NCBI RefSeq assembly: GCF_000282615.1
Contig: NZ_AKIY01000205.1
Coordinates: 56,885 to 120,884, forward strand
Source: Bradyrhizobium sp. YR681
GTDB lineage: Bacteria; Pseudomonadota; Alphaproteobacteria; Rhizobiales; Xanthobacteraceae
Length of the DNA: 64,000 nucleotides
Direction of reading: 5' to 3'
Shown here one piece after another: positions 37,591 through 45,656 of this stretch (within the stretch, counting starts at the first letter, position 1; each line of letters begins with the position of its first letter). Both the position numbers and the translations under genes were made by a program. The notes below the pieces were generated by a model that searched no databases, was not told the DNA's origin, and saw only the letters and a program-made list of their open reading frames with translations.

Positions 37591-38292
37591 ATGAAAAACT
37601 CATCGCGGGTCGGTGCCGGCGTTGCCGGCGCGGTCGTCGGCTATATCGCGATCTTCGTGCTGTTTTCGGTCTTCGATCTGGGCAACCGGGCAGATCCGAT
37701 TACATCGGGCCTGGTGGCCCTGTTCGTCTACTCCCCCATGGGCGCGATCGCCGGTGCTGTGCTTGCCAGCTGGCTGGTGACGCGTTCAGGCAACGCGGGC
37801 GACAAGGATGCAGACAATGGAGGCGTCGCGCGCAACAGCCTGAAGTCGCTCGGCATCGTCGTCCTGCTCTGCGCCGGCGGTATCGGCATTTACATTGCCT
37901 ACGCCTATGCGACCGCGACGCCCTGGCTCAACCGGAACGGCGCCACTCCCTTGCTGGTGTTCGAGGTCAGGTTTCCGGCCGGCGTCACGCTACCGACGTC
38001 AGCCCAAGGCATCGCCATCGAATTGCAGACCGACCTCAACACCATGCCGGGCGAAGTGACCCCCGCGGCCTTCTACCGCGACGGGGACCAGCCCGTCATC
38101 GCAGGCACGGTTGAACTCGCGTTTCGCACCTCGCACCGGCAGCTCGCCGTCACACTCCAGGGCCAGCCGAGCCGGATCTATCCGATCGATCTGACGTCAC
38201 GGGCGCCGCATACGCCGGAGTTCGGAACGTGGCGGCGGCTCACGGACGGCAGCGAGATTCGTTATCGCGCGAAATGGCCGGGCAAGACGTAA
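37591..38292 (+). CDS. Hypothetical membrane protein
   Basis: A 233-residue protein with three likely membrane helices (about residues 7-28, 40-62, 84-106), then a C-terminal domain of about 120 residues with beta-rich character (TPLLVFEVRFPAGVTLP, VAGTVELAFRTSHRQLAVTLQG style). I recognise no named family. The ATG at 37591 follows CGAGGGAAAC. It may stand alone; it is convergent with the small secreted protein. Confidence 0.65.
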   Translation: MKNSSRVGAGVAGAVVGYIAIFVLFSVFDLGNRADPITSGLVALFVYSPMGAIAGAVLASWLVTRSGNAGDKDADNGGVARNSLKSLGIVVLLCAGGIGIYIAYAYATATPWLNRNGATPLLVFEVRFPAGVTLPTSAQGIAIELQTDLNTMPGEVTPAAFYRDGDQPVIAGTVELAFRTSHRQLAVTLQGQPSRIYPIDLTSRAPHTPEFGTWRRLTDGSEIRYRAKWPGKT

Positions 38293-38296
38293 GAGA

Positions 38297-38686
38297 TCAG
38301 CGCTTTTTCGCGATCTCACACCGCACATAGGTCTGGCGCTTGCCCTGCCCGACCGGGCTGTTGTCCATCACCAGCCTGCCGTCCGCTGCGATGGACACCC
38401 GCGGATTGGAGCGATACTTCTCGCCCTCGCCTTCGCAGGCGAGCTTCATTTTCCAGCCGAGCTTTCCGTCGGCGGTGATCTCGCTGGCGCGGCACCGCGT
38501 CTCGTACCAATAGAGGCGATTGCCGCCCTCGATGCTCATGCGGTTGGCGCTGTCCTGATCGCGGCAATCCTTCTTGGTCGAGGCCCAGAAGCCCTCATAG
38601 GGCTGCGCCGCCCAAGCGGGAGCGCATTCGCTTGCCAGCGCGGCAGCAAGACTTAAGGCTAATGCAAACCGCGTCGTCGCTCTCAT
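38297..38686 (-). CDS. Small secreted hypothetical protein with cysteines
   Basis: A 129-residue exported protein. The signal peptide runs MRATTRFALALSLAAALASECAPAWA|AQ, and the mature part has four cysteines (KKDCRDQD, ETRCRASE, KLACEGE, YVRCEIAKKR), probably as disulfides. The start at 38686 was chosen because it gives the signal peptide; the upstream frame is arginine/leucine-rich and crosses a repeat. No function is evident, though such proteins in Bradyrhizobium are common. Confidence 0.65.
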   Translation of the reverse strand: MRATTRFALALSLAAALASECAPAWAAQPYEGFWASTKKDCRDQDSANRMSIEGGNRLYWYETRCRASEITADGKLGWKMKLACEGEGEKYRSNPRVSIAADGRLVMDNSPVGQGKRQTYVRCEIAKKR

Positions 38687-38751
38687 GACGAAAAACCTCG
38701 ATAAACCCTCATCGAAGTTAGTCGCCAGTCCCCGCAGCTCGTTCAACTGCT

Positions 38752-38839
38752 GTAGGGTGGGCAAAGGCGCGACGCGCCGTGCCCACGATCTCTTGCTGAT
38801 CGAGGAAATGGTGGGCACGCTTCGCTTTGCCCACCCTAC
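38752..38839. repeat. Intergenic inverted repeat (GTAGGGTGGGCAAAG type)
   Basis: GTAGGGTGGGCAAAG (38752-38766) and its exact complement CTTTGCCCACCCTAC (38825-38839) bracket an 88-bp element. It lies between the secreted protein and the MarR gene. It shares the GTAGGGTGGG end with the element at 42757-42869, so the two are members of one repeat class that may fold as hairpins at transcript ends. Confidence 0.8.
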
Positions 38840-38849
38840 GGCACCGGCT

Positions 38850-39305
38850 TCACCGCAGCTTGTTCAACAGCGCCATCAGCATTTCGCGCTCCCTGGCGTC
38901 GAGCGGCGCCAGCGTCTCGCGGGTGATGGCGAGCGCGTTCGGTGCGACCTTCTCCGCAAGCTGCTGGCCGGCGCGGGTCAGGCTGACGAGCAGCCGCCGG
39001 CCGTCTTCGGGGTCCTGGCTGGTCTCGGTCAGGCCACGCGCCGTCAGGCGGTCGATCACGCCCTTGATGGTCGCGACATCCATTGCCGTAAGACGCCCGA
39101 GCTGGTTCTGCGAGCACGGCCCGGTCTCGGCCAGCTTCGACAATGCCGCCCATTGCGTCGGCGTGATGTTGGTGCCGATGTCGCGGGAGAAGATCGAGCT
39201 GTGGCGCTGCCAGACCTGGCGCAGGATGAAGCCGACCTGCTCATCGAGCACGTAGGACGATTTGGACGGCTTGACGCTCTTCTTCGCCGCAACGCTTCTC
39301 GCCAT
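38850..39305 (-). CDS. MarR-family regulator of the nicotinate-like module
   Basis: A 151-residue winged-helix regulator. Seen are NITPTQWAALSKLAETGPCSQNQLGRLTAMDVATIKGVIDRLTARGLTETSQDPEDGRRLLVSLT, with the DxRR wing. It is the last gene of the long minus-strand operon that begins with the 6-hydroxynicotinate-reductase-like gene, 13 bp after livF. This location makes it the best candidate for binding the GTATAC-centred palindromes at 36162-36193, 47138-47155 and perhaps 47293-47308. The effector would be the imported N-heterocycle or a product. Confidence 0.87.
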   Translation of the reverse strand: MARSVAAKKSVKPSKSSYVLDEQVGFILRQVWQRHSSIFSRDIGTNITPTQWAALSKLAETGPCSQNQLGRLTAMDVATIKGVIDRLTARGLTETSQDPEDGRRLLVSLTRAGQQLAEKVAPNALAITRETLAPLDAREREMLMALLNKLR

Positions 39306-39318
39306 CAGCCCCCGCCTC

Positions 39319-40023
39319 TCACAACGACAGATGCGCGTCGCGGATATCCGGACGCGCGTCGAGTTCGGCCATGGTGCCGCCGAAGCAGATGCGGCCGCGC
39401 TCGATGATATAGGCGCGATCGGAGATCAGCCGCGCAAAGTGCAGATTCTGTTCGGAGACGACGATGCTGACCCCCTCCTTCTTCATGGTCAGGATGGCAT
39501 CGACCATCTGCTCCACGATCTTGGGCGACAGGCCCTCCGAGGGCTCGTCGAGCAGCACCAGCGACGGATTGCCCATCAGCGTCCGCGCGATGGTGAGCAT
39601 CTGCTGCTCGCCGCCGCTCATGCGGCCGCCCGGGCGGTTCTTCATCTCGCCGAGATTTGGAAACAGCGTGAACAGTTTTTCGCGCGTCCAGTATGGCGCA
39701 TTCGGCCGCTTCGGCTGGCGGCCGACCTCGAGATTCTCCTCCACCGTCAGATCGGTGAAGATACGCCGCTCCTCCGGAACGTAGCCGAGTCCCTCACGCA
39801 CGATCTCATGGGTCGGCCGAACTGATACGTCCTTGCCCTCGAACATGATGCGGCCCGAGCGCTGCGCCACGAGGCCGACGATCGAACGGAACGTCGTCGA
39901 CTTGCCGGCGCCGTTGCGGCCCAGCAGCGCCACCACCTCGCCCTCGCCGACCTCGAAGCCGATGTCGAACAGGATGTGGGCCGGGCCGTAATGGCTGTTG
40001 AGGTCCTGCACCGTGAGCTTCAT
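39319..40023 (-). CDS. livF: Branched-chain-type ABC transporter ATP-binding protein (LivF)
   Basis: A 234-residue ATPase. Walker A is GRNGAGKST, the signature MSGGEQQM, and Walker B LVLLDEPSEGLSP, as in LivF. The start at 40023 overlaps LivG's stop by ATGA. In Bradyrhizobium such transporters are reused for many aromatic and organic acids, so the Liv name denotes family, not proven substrate. Confidence 0.92.
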   Translation of the reverse strand: MKLTVQDLNSHYGPAHILFDIGFEVGEGEVVALLGRNGAGKSTTFRSIVGLVAQRSGRIMFEGKDVSVRPTHEIVREGLGYVPEERRIFTDLTVEENLEVGRQPKRPNAPYWTREKLFTLFPNLGEMKNRPGGRMSGGEQQMLTIARTLMGNPSLVLLDEPSEGLSPKIVEQMVDAILTMKKEGVSIVVSEQNLHFARLISDRAYIIERGRICFGGTMAELDARPDIRDAHLSL

Positions 40024-40811
40024 GCGGAGGCTCCCTCGCGATGCTCGGCATCGTAGAGCAGGCCCTCGCCGAGATAGACCGCCTGCACCTGCGGATTGCT
40101 GCGCACCTCGGCCGGCGAGCCCTCGGCGATCAGCGTGCCGCGGTTGAGCACGATGATGCGGTCGGCATGCTCGAACACCACGTCCATGTCGTGCTCGGTG
40201 AAGAGCACGCCGATCGATTTTTCCCGCGCGATCTGCGCGGTCAGCCGCATCAGGTCGACCCGCTCGCGCGGCGCCATGCCGGCGGTCGGCTCGTCCATCA
40301 ACAACAGTCGCGGCTGGTTGGCGAGCGCCACCGCCAGCTCGAGCCGCTTGAGGTCGCCATAGGCGAGCTCGCCGCAGGGGCGATCCGCATAGCCGCCCAT
40401 GCCGACGAGTTCGAGCAACCGGCCGGCCTCGCCGCGGTCGAAGTTCGGCGCCGAGCCGAACAGATTGAACAGCTGCTTGCCATGCGAGATCAGCGCGACC
40501 TGCACGTTCTCGCGCACCGTCATGGTGGCGAAAGTTGCGGTGATCTGGAAGGTGCGCCCGACGCCCATCCGCCAGACCTCGCGCGGCTTCTTGCCGGTGA
40601 TCTCCTCGCCGAGCAGGCGAACGTGACCGCTATCAGGCTTGTTCTGGCCGTTGAGCATGTCGAAGCAGGTGCTCTTGCCGGCGCCGTTCGGGCCGATCAG
40701 CGCCAAAATCTCGCCTGATCGCAGCGAGAACGAGACACCGCGCACGGCGTGGATGCCGCCGTAGGATTTGGTCAGGCCTTCGACCGCGAGAAGTGGGGGT
40801 GCGACGCTCAT
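40020..40811 (-). CDS. livG: Branched-chain-type ABC transporter ATP-binding protein (LivG)
   Basis: A 263-residue ATPase with Walker A GPNGAGKST, a degenerate signature region LAYGDLKRLELAVALA, Walker B LLLMDEPTAGM, and the EHDMDVVF switch. The AYGxxxxLE form of the signature is normal for LivG. It overlaps the permease gene upstream and livF downstream by 4 bp each. Confidence 0.92.
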   Translation of the reverse strand: MSVAPPLLAVEGLTKSYGGIHAVRGVSFSLRSGEILALIGPNGAGKSTCFDMLNGQNKPDSGHVRLLGEEITGKKPREVWRMGVGRTFQITATFATMTVRENVQVALISHGKQLFNLFGSAPNFDRGEAGRLLELVGMGGYADRPCGELAYGDLKRLELAVALANQPRLLLMDEPTAGMAPRERVDLMRLTAQIAREKSIGVLFTEHDMDVVFEHADRIIVLNRGTLIAEGSPAEVRSNPQVQAVYLGEGLLYDAEHREGASA

Positions 40812-42697
40812 TCGGCGGACTCGATCGGCTTGGCAATGAGAGGCGATCCGGGCGGCGATGCCTTCCGGCGGCGCTGCGCCAGCATCTCCAGCATGCCGAC
40901 GATGCCCTTGGGGAAGACCACGACGATCAGCACGATGAAGCCGCCGAGCACGAGCTTTGACAGGTCGGTCTGGCTGACCAGCCAGATGTTGAGCGCCTTG
41001 TAGACGATGGCGCCGATCACCGCGCCGGACACCGTCTCGACGCCGCCGAGCAGCACCATGACCAGCGCATCGACCGAGAGCGAGATGCCGAGATTGTCAG
41101 GGAAGACGCTGCCCTTCAGGTAGGCGAACAGCGCGCCGCCGATGCCGGCGGTCGTGCCCGCGATCACGAACGCCGTCCACTGGATGCGCTTGGCGTTGAT
41201 GCCGACCGCCTCGCTGCGCAGCAGCGAATCGCGCGTGGCGCGGAGCGCGTAGCCGAACGGCGAGAACACCATGGCGCGCAGCGCAATGGTGACAAGCGCA
41301 GCGACGCCGAGCGCCAACCAATAGAAGTTTGACGGGCTCGCCGCCCATTTTTCCGGCCAGACGCCCAGAATGCCATTGTCGCCGCCGGTGACGCTCACCC
41401 ACTGGAACGCGATCGACCAGACGATCTGCGCGAAGGCCAGCGTCAGCATCGCGAAATAGACGCCGGAGAGCTGCACCGCGAAGAACCCGAACACGGCCGC
41501 GCCCATGCAGCCGAGCAGCGGCCCGAGCAAGAGGCAGACGATCATCGGCAGCCCCGCCATCTTGGCGAGGAAGGCGATGCCGTAGGCGCCGAGGCCAAAA
41601 TAGGCGGCGTGGCCGAAGGACGCGAGCCCGCCGACCGACATCAGGAAGTGCAGGCTGACCGCGAAGATCACGAAGATCGCGATTTCCGAGCCGACCGTCA
41701 GCGCGTAATTGCCGGCGAACAGCGGCAGCGTCGCCGCGACGACCAGCGCCGCCAGCGCGGCGAGCCGTTCGTTCGACGTCAGCGGACGCCAGGGATTGAC
41801 GGTGAGACCCGGCGTCTTGCGCGCGGCCGCCTCCGGCTTGCCGAACAGGCCCCAGGGCCGCACGATCAGCACCACCGCCATCACCAGGAAAACCAGGATG
41901 ATGGAGATCTTCGGGAAGATCAGGATGCCGAAGGCGTTGAGCTCGGAGACCAGCACAGCCGCGACGAAGGCGCCGACGATGCTGCCGAGCCCGCCGATCA
42001 CCACCACGACGAAAACCTCGACGATGATGCGCAGGTCCATCGCGTGATGCACCGCATCGCGCGGGATCTGGAGCGCGCCGCCGAGGGCTGCGAGGAAGAC
42101 GCCGACCGCGAACACCGACGTGAACAGCCATTTCTGGTTGACGCCGAGGGCTGCGACCATGTCGCGGTCCTGCGTCGCCGCGCGCACCAGCACGCCCCAG
42201 CGCGTGCGCTGGAACAGCAGCCAGAGAATGCCGAGCACGACGGGGCTGAGCACGATCAGGAACAGATCGTAGCTCGGGATGTTCTGCCCAAAGAAATCGA
42301 TCGCGCCCCTGAAGCCCGGGGCGCGGCGGCCGACGAGATCGTCGGGGCCCCAGATCAGCACGACGAGGTCCTCGACCATCAAGGTCAGGCCGAAGGTCGC
42401 GAGCAGCTGGAACAGTTCGGGTGCATGATAGATGCGGCGAAGCAGCACCATCTCGACGAGGACACCGATCAGCGCCACCGCCAACGCGGCCAACACGATC
42501 GCCCCCCAGAAGCCGACCGCGCCGGAAAGCCGCTCCGTCAGCGTGAAGGCGATATAGGCGCCGATCATGTAGAAGGCGCCATGCGCGAAATTCACGATCC
42601 GCGTCACGCCGAAGATGATCGACAGGCCCGAGGCCACCAGGAACAGCGACGCTGCGCTGGCGAGACCGGTCAGAAACTGTACGACATAAAAGGCCAT
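40808..42697 (-). CDS. livHM: Fused LivH-LivM permease
   Basis: A 629-residue inner-membrane protein combining the two permeases of a branched-chain-type ABC transporter. The first half is LivH-like (residues about 1-290, MAFYVVQFLTGLASAASLFLVASGLSIIFG). The second is LivM-like (about 320-600, with GGLASFGHAAYFGLGAYGIAFL). Around 15-17 helices would result. Such fusions are found in Rhizobiales. The start at 42697 lacks a good ribosome site; an ATG ten codons earlier has GGGGAGG but too close. It is separated from the binding protein by a 113-bp inverted repeat. Confidence 0.88.
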   Translation of the reverse strand: MAFYVVQFLTGLASAASLFLVASGLSIIFGVTRIVNFAHGAFYMIGAYIAFTLTERLSGAVGFWGAIVLAALAVALIGVLVEMVLLRRIYHAPELFQLLATFGLTLMVEDLVVLIWGPDDLVGRRAPGFRGAIDFFGQNIPSYDLFLIVLSPVVLGILWLLFQRTRWGVLVRAATQDRDMVAALGVNQKWLFTSVFAVGVFLAALGGALQIPRDAVHHAMDLRIIVEVFVVVVIGGLGSIVGAFVAAVLVSELNAFGILIFPKISIILVFLVMAVVLIVRPWGLFGKPEAAARKTPGLTVNPWRPLTSNERLAALAALVVAATLPLFAGNYALTVGSEIAIFVIFAVSLHFLMSVGGLASFGHAAYFGLGAYGIAFLAKMAGLPMIVCLLLGPLLGCMGAAVFGFFAVQLSGVYFAMLTLAFAQIVWSIAFQWVSVTGGDNGILGVWPEKWAASPSNFYWLALGVAALVTIALRAMVFSPFGYALRATRDSLLRSEAVGINAKRIQWTAFVIAGTTAGIGGALFAYLKGSVFPDNLGISLSVDALVMVLLGGVETVSGAVIGAIVYKALNIWLVSQTDLSKLVLGGFIVLIVVVFPKGIVGMLEMLAQRRRKASPPGSPLIAKPIESAE

Positions 42698-42756
42698 CGG
42701 CGGTCCGGGTTGGGTGTTGCGTCTCATCCCTCCCCGTGTGCGGGGAGAGAGAGCTT

Positions 42757-42869
42757 CGTAGGGTGGGTTAGCGCAGCGTAACCCACCACGTTTCGCGTGC
42801 GGCGCCGAAAGTGGTGGGTTACGCCCCGCAGATGCGCTTTGCGCATCCGCAGGGCTAACCCACCCTACG
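42757..42869. repeat. Intergenic inverted repeat inside the liv operon
   Basis: CGTAGGGTGGGTTAGC (42757-42772) and GCTAACCCACCCTACG (42854-42869) are exact complements, with internal shorter repeats of TAACCCACCAC. It lies between livK and livHM. Stem-loops at this place are well known in ABC operons to keep binding-protein mRNA more abundant than permease mRNA; whether this one does so is not shown. Confidence 0.82.
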
Positions 42870-42879
42870 GCAGCGAGGA

Positions 42880-44082
42880 TCAATCCTTCGGACGCAGCTT
42901 CTCGACTTCGGCGTCGCTGGGCAGATAGTCCGCGCCCTTCTTGTAGACGGAGTCCACCATCACGCCCTTGCCGTCCTTCAGCGCGGTCTTGCCGACATAG
43001 GCGCCGAGCGTCGACTGGTGGTCGATCTTGCGGAAGGTGATCTCGCCGAACGGCGACGGCATCGACAGCCCCTCCGCCGCGGCGATCAGCTTCTCCGGAT
43101 CGGTCGCGCCGGCCTTCGCCAGGATCGCCGCCGCCGCCTTGATGGTCTGGTAGCCGACGATCGAACCGAGACGCGGATAGTCGCTGTACTTGGCCTGGTA
43201 GGCTTTCAGGAACGCGTCATGCTCGGGCGTCTTGATCGAGTACCAGGGATAGCCGGTGACGATCCAGCCCTCCGGCGTCTCCTCCTTGAGCGGATCGAGA
43301 TATTCCGGCTCGCCGGTCAGGAAGGAGACGACCTCGCGCCCCTTGAACAGGCCACGGGTATTGCCCTCGCGCACGAGCTTGACGAGATCGGCACCGAAGG
43401 TGACGTTGAGGATCGCTTCGGGGTTGGCGGCGGCAACCGCCTGCACCACCGGACCTGCGTCGATCTTGCCCTGCGGCGGCCACTGCTCGTCGACCCACTG
43501 GATGTCAGGGCGCTTCTCCGACATCAGCTTCTTGAACACGGCAACCGCCGACTGGCCGTATTCATAGTTCGGCGCGATCGTCGCCCAGCGCTTGGCCGGC
43601 AGTTTTGCGGCCGCTTCCACCAGCATCGCGGCCTGCATGTAGTTCGAGGGCCGCAGGCGGAAGGTGTACTTGTTGCCCTTTGACCAGGTCACGGCGTCCG
43701 TCAGCGGCTCGGCCGCGAGGAAGAACACCTTCTTCTGGTTGGCGAAGTCGCTGACCGCAAGACCGATGTTGGACAGGAACGTGCCCGTCAGCATCGCGAC
43801 GCCTTCGCTGGAGACAAGTTCGTTGGCCGCGGTCTGGGCATCCGCCGGCTTGCCGCCGTCGTCCTTGGAGACGACGACGAGCTTCTTGCCGTTGATGCCG
43901 CCGGCTGCGTTGATCTCCTCGACCGCGAGCTGCCAGCCCTTGCGATAGGGCTCGGTGAACGCCGGCAGCAGCGAATAGCTGTTGATCTCGCCGATCTTGA
44001 TGTCCTGCGCCATGGCCGAATGAGCCATGCCGCCCGCCAGAAGCGCGAAGGCCGCGCCGACGAAGTAATTTCTTGCTCGCAT
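42880..44082 (-). CDS. livK: Branched-chain-type ABC transporter substrate-binding protein (LivK-like)
   Basis: A 400-residue exported protein with a signal peptide (MRARNYFVGAAFALLAGGMAHSAMA|QD) and the family segments INSYSLLPAFTEPYRKGWQLAVEEINAAGGINGKKLVVVSKDDG, then IAPNYEYGQSAVAVFK. GGAGG precedes the start. This family binds amino acids, amides and aromatic acids. Its operon links it to nicotinate-like catabolism, so an N-heterocyclic acid is a fair guess. Confidence 0.9.
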   Translation of the reverse strand: MRARNYFVGAAFALLAGGMAHSAMAQDIKIGEINSYSLLPAFTEPYRKGWQLAVEEINAAGGINGKKLVVVSKDDGGKPADAQTAANELVSSEGVAMLTGTFLSNIGLAVSDFANQKKVFFLAAEPLTDAVTWSKGNKYTFRLRPSNYMQAAMLVEAAAKLPAKRWATIAPNYEYGQSAVAVFKKLMSEKRPDIQWVDEQWPPQGKIDAGPVVQAVAAANPEAILNVTFGADLVKLVREGNTRGLFKGREVVSFLTGEPEYLDPLKEETPEGWIVTGYPWYSIKTPEHDAFLKAYQAKYSDYPRLGSIVGYQTIKAAAAILAKAGATDPEKLIAAAEGLSMPSPFGEITFRKIDHQSTLGAYVGKTALKDGKGVMVDSVYKKGADYLPSDAEVEKLRPKD

Positions 44083-44113
44083 CCCAACCTCCAGTTTTGA
44101 ACTCTATCTCTTC

Positions 44114-44159
44114 AGCATGATCTTATCGGAAACCGGTTCCCACTTTTCCGGATCATGCT
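44114..44159. repeat. Intergenic inverted repeat (AGCATGATC type)
   Basis: AGCATGATC (44114-44122) and GATCATGCT (44151-44159) flank a core with CGGAAACC and TTTTCCGG. The element sits immediately after the AA_synth stop and before livK. Elements of this AGCATGATC...CCGGATCATGCT pattern are scattered through Bradyrhizobium genomes. It may attenuate or end transcription between the two genes. Confidence 0.8.
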
Positions 44160-44744
44160 CTATTTCAGGCCGTCTTCGCCCTTGATCTCCGCAACCGTCA
44201 GCCCGCCGACGCGCGGCAGCGGACGGCCGCTGTCGGTGACGGCGACCGCGACCATGATCTCGTTGGCGCGCGGCGCGTCGTTGATCTGCACTTCCATGCC
44301 GTCGAAATGGCTGCGCACGAAAGCCGCGTCCTTGTGGCCGAGCGGAATATCGAGCGTCGTGCCGGGCCCGCTGCGCTTCTTCGACGACGGGATCAGCGCC
44401 GCCCCCTTGGTCAGCACCTTGCGCACCGGCGCGCCCATCTTCGGGTGAAGGATGGCGGCTGCATGTTCCAGCTCGCCGTTCTCGCCGACGGCCGCAGCCT
44501 TGCCGTAGCTCTGTGCCTTGGCGCCGTCGATGCCGAGCGCCGCCACCGCGCGCTTCGACAAGAGCTCACCGAGCTCCTCGCCGATCGCGATCAGCGGCGA
44601 GAGATCCTCGACATATTTTCCGGCAAAGGGATTTTCGATCACCGCGATCGCGGCCGCACGCCGGGTCGGCGGCGAGACCTGGCGGCCCATCTCCATCTGC
44701 GTTTCTTCGACGACGGTGACGATCTTGCGGATGATCGCGCTCAT
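44160..44744 (-). CDS. Amino acid synthesis (AA_synth) family protein
   Basis: A 194-residue protein of the AA_synth family (PF06684). The recognisable parts are IRKIVTVVEETQMEMGRQVSPPTRRAAAIAVIENPFAGKYVEDLSPLI and MGAPVRKVLTKGAALIPSSKKRSGPGTTLDIPLGHKDAAFVRSHFDGMEV. The family name is historical and says little about the reaction; structures show a small alpha/beta fold. It lies between the UPF0280 gene (15 bp upstream) and the liv genes. It may act on a ring-opened or amide intermediate of the pathway; that is a guess from context. Confidence 0.75.
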   Translation of the reverse strand: MSAIIRKIVTVVEETQMEMGRQVSPPTRRAAAIAVIENPFAGKYVEDLSPLIAIGEELGELLSKRAVAALGIDGAKAQSYGKAAAVGENGELEHAAAILHPKMGAPVRKVLTKGAALIPSSKKRSGPGTTLDIPLGHKDAAFVRSHFDGMEVQINDAPRANEIMVAVAVTDSGRPLPRVGGLTVAEIKGEDGLK

Positions 44745-44759
44745 GTTTCGCTTCCCTTT

Positions 44760-45656
44760 TCAAGCATGGACCGCGTTCTCCAGCACGAGCGGGCGCGTCC
44801 GTTGCTCTTCTATATCCTTCGGTCCGATGACAAGCATATCACCACAAAGCTGCAACACGGCACCTTCGATCAATCCGCGATCGAATAATTGCCGTGCACA
44901 TTCCGCGCCAGATTCCAGCGCGGTGGCGACCTCTTTCCGCGACAATTCACCGACGTCGCGGGTGACGAGGCGCGCGCCGAGATCGCTGTCGCTCTGAAGC
45001 TCGTTCGCAGGCTTCCGGATGATGGCGGAATGCCCGGGCAGATCGACGGCGTTGGCGATAACAGTCGCCGCCGCATCGGCCTGCGACGCCGTTGCTGCGA
45101 GCACCGTCACGGCGTCGGCGATGCCGAGGGAAAAGCTGCGGCCGTGGCGCCCGCTGGTCGCGACGCCGCGTACGGGATCGTCCGAGTAGACCCGCATCGT
45201 TCGCATCACGCCGTCACGATCCGGCCGGTCCATCAGGCCGACCGAGAAATGCTCTGCCCGGCCGAGATGGAGCGCGATGTCGCCGCCATTGTTGACATAG
45301 GCACGATCGAGCGTCGCGGCCCTCAGCATCGCGCCAAGAATTTCCTCCGCCACGCTTCCTGCCACGGCAGCCATCGGCGTGATGAAGCCATCGGCGGCAT
45401 AGGGCGAGACAGCGGCGTGCATTCGGCGCGCCACCACGCCTTGCAGCGAAGTTGCCTTCCCGGCGGCGCTCCGCAGCACCGGCAGTTCCGCACAGAGTTC
45501 ATCGAGCAGCCCGGTGAAGCGCCCCGCCGCAGCCTCATAGGCCGAGCGAACCTCATCCACACGGCCCCTCGCCTCGACGATCAGATCAATCGGTCCATCC
45601 TGCAAATGCAGCCGCCGGCCATCAGACAGCAATGCGATTTGCGGGAGCCTGGTCAT
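44760..45656 (-). CDS. UPF0280 family protein (ApbE-like fold)
   Basis: A 298-residue protein of the UPF0280 family, related to the ApbE flavin transferase fold: note AYVNNGGDIALHL, which resembles the ApbE NxGGD motif, and GVATSGRHGRSFSLGIADAVTVLA. ApbE attaches FMN to Thr residues; whether UPF0280 proteins do so is not known. The start at 45656 overlaps the 6-hydroxynicotinate-reductase-like gene by ATGA, which implies coupled expression and possibly cofactor insertion into that enzyme. The frame extending to 46034 is a shadow of the upstream gene. Confidence 0.75.
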   Translation of the reverse strand: MTRLPQIALLSDGRRLHLQDGPIDLIVEARGRVDEVRSAYEAAAGRFTGLLDELCAELPVLRSAAGKATSLQGVVARRMHAAVSPYAADGFITPMAAVAGSVAEEILGAMLRAATLDRAYVNNGGDIALHLGRAEHFSVGLMDRPDRDGVMRTMRVYSDDPVRGVATSGRHGRSFSLGIADAVTVLAATASQADAAATVIANAVDLPGHSAIIRKPANELQSDSDLGARLVTRDVGELSRKEVATALESGAECARQLFDRGLIEGAVLQLCGDMLVIGPKDIEEQRTRPLVLENAVHA

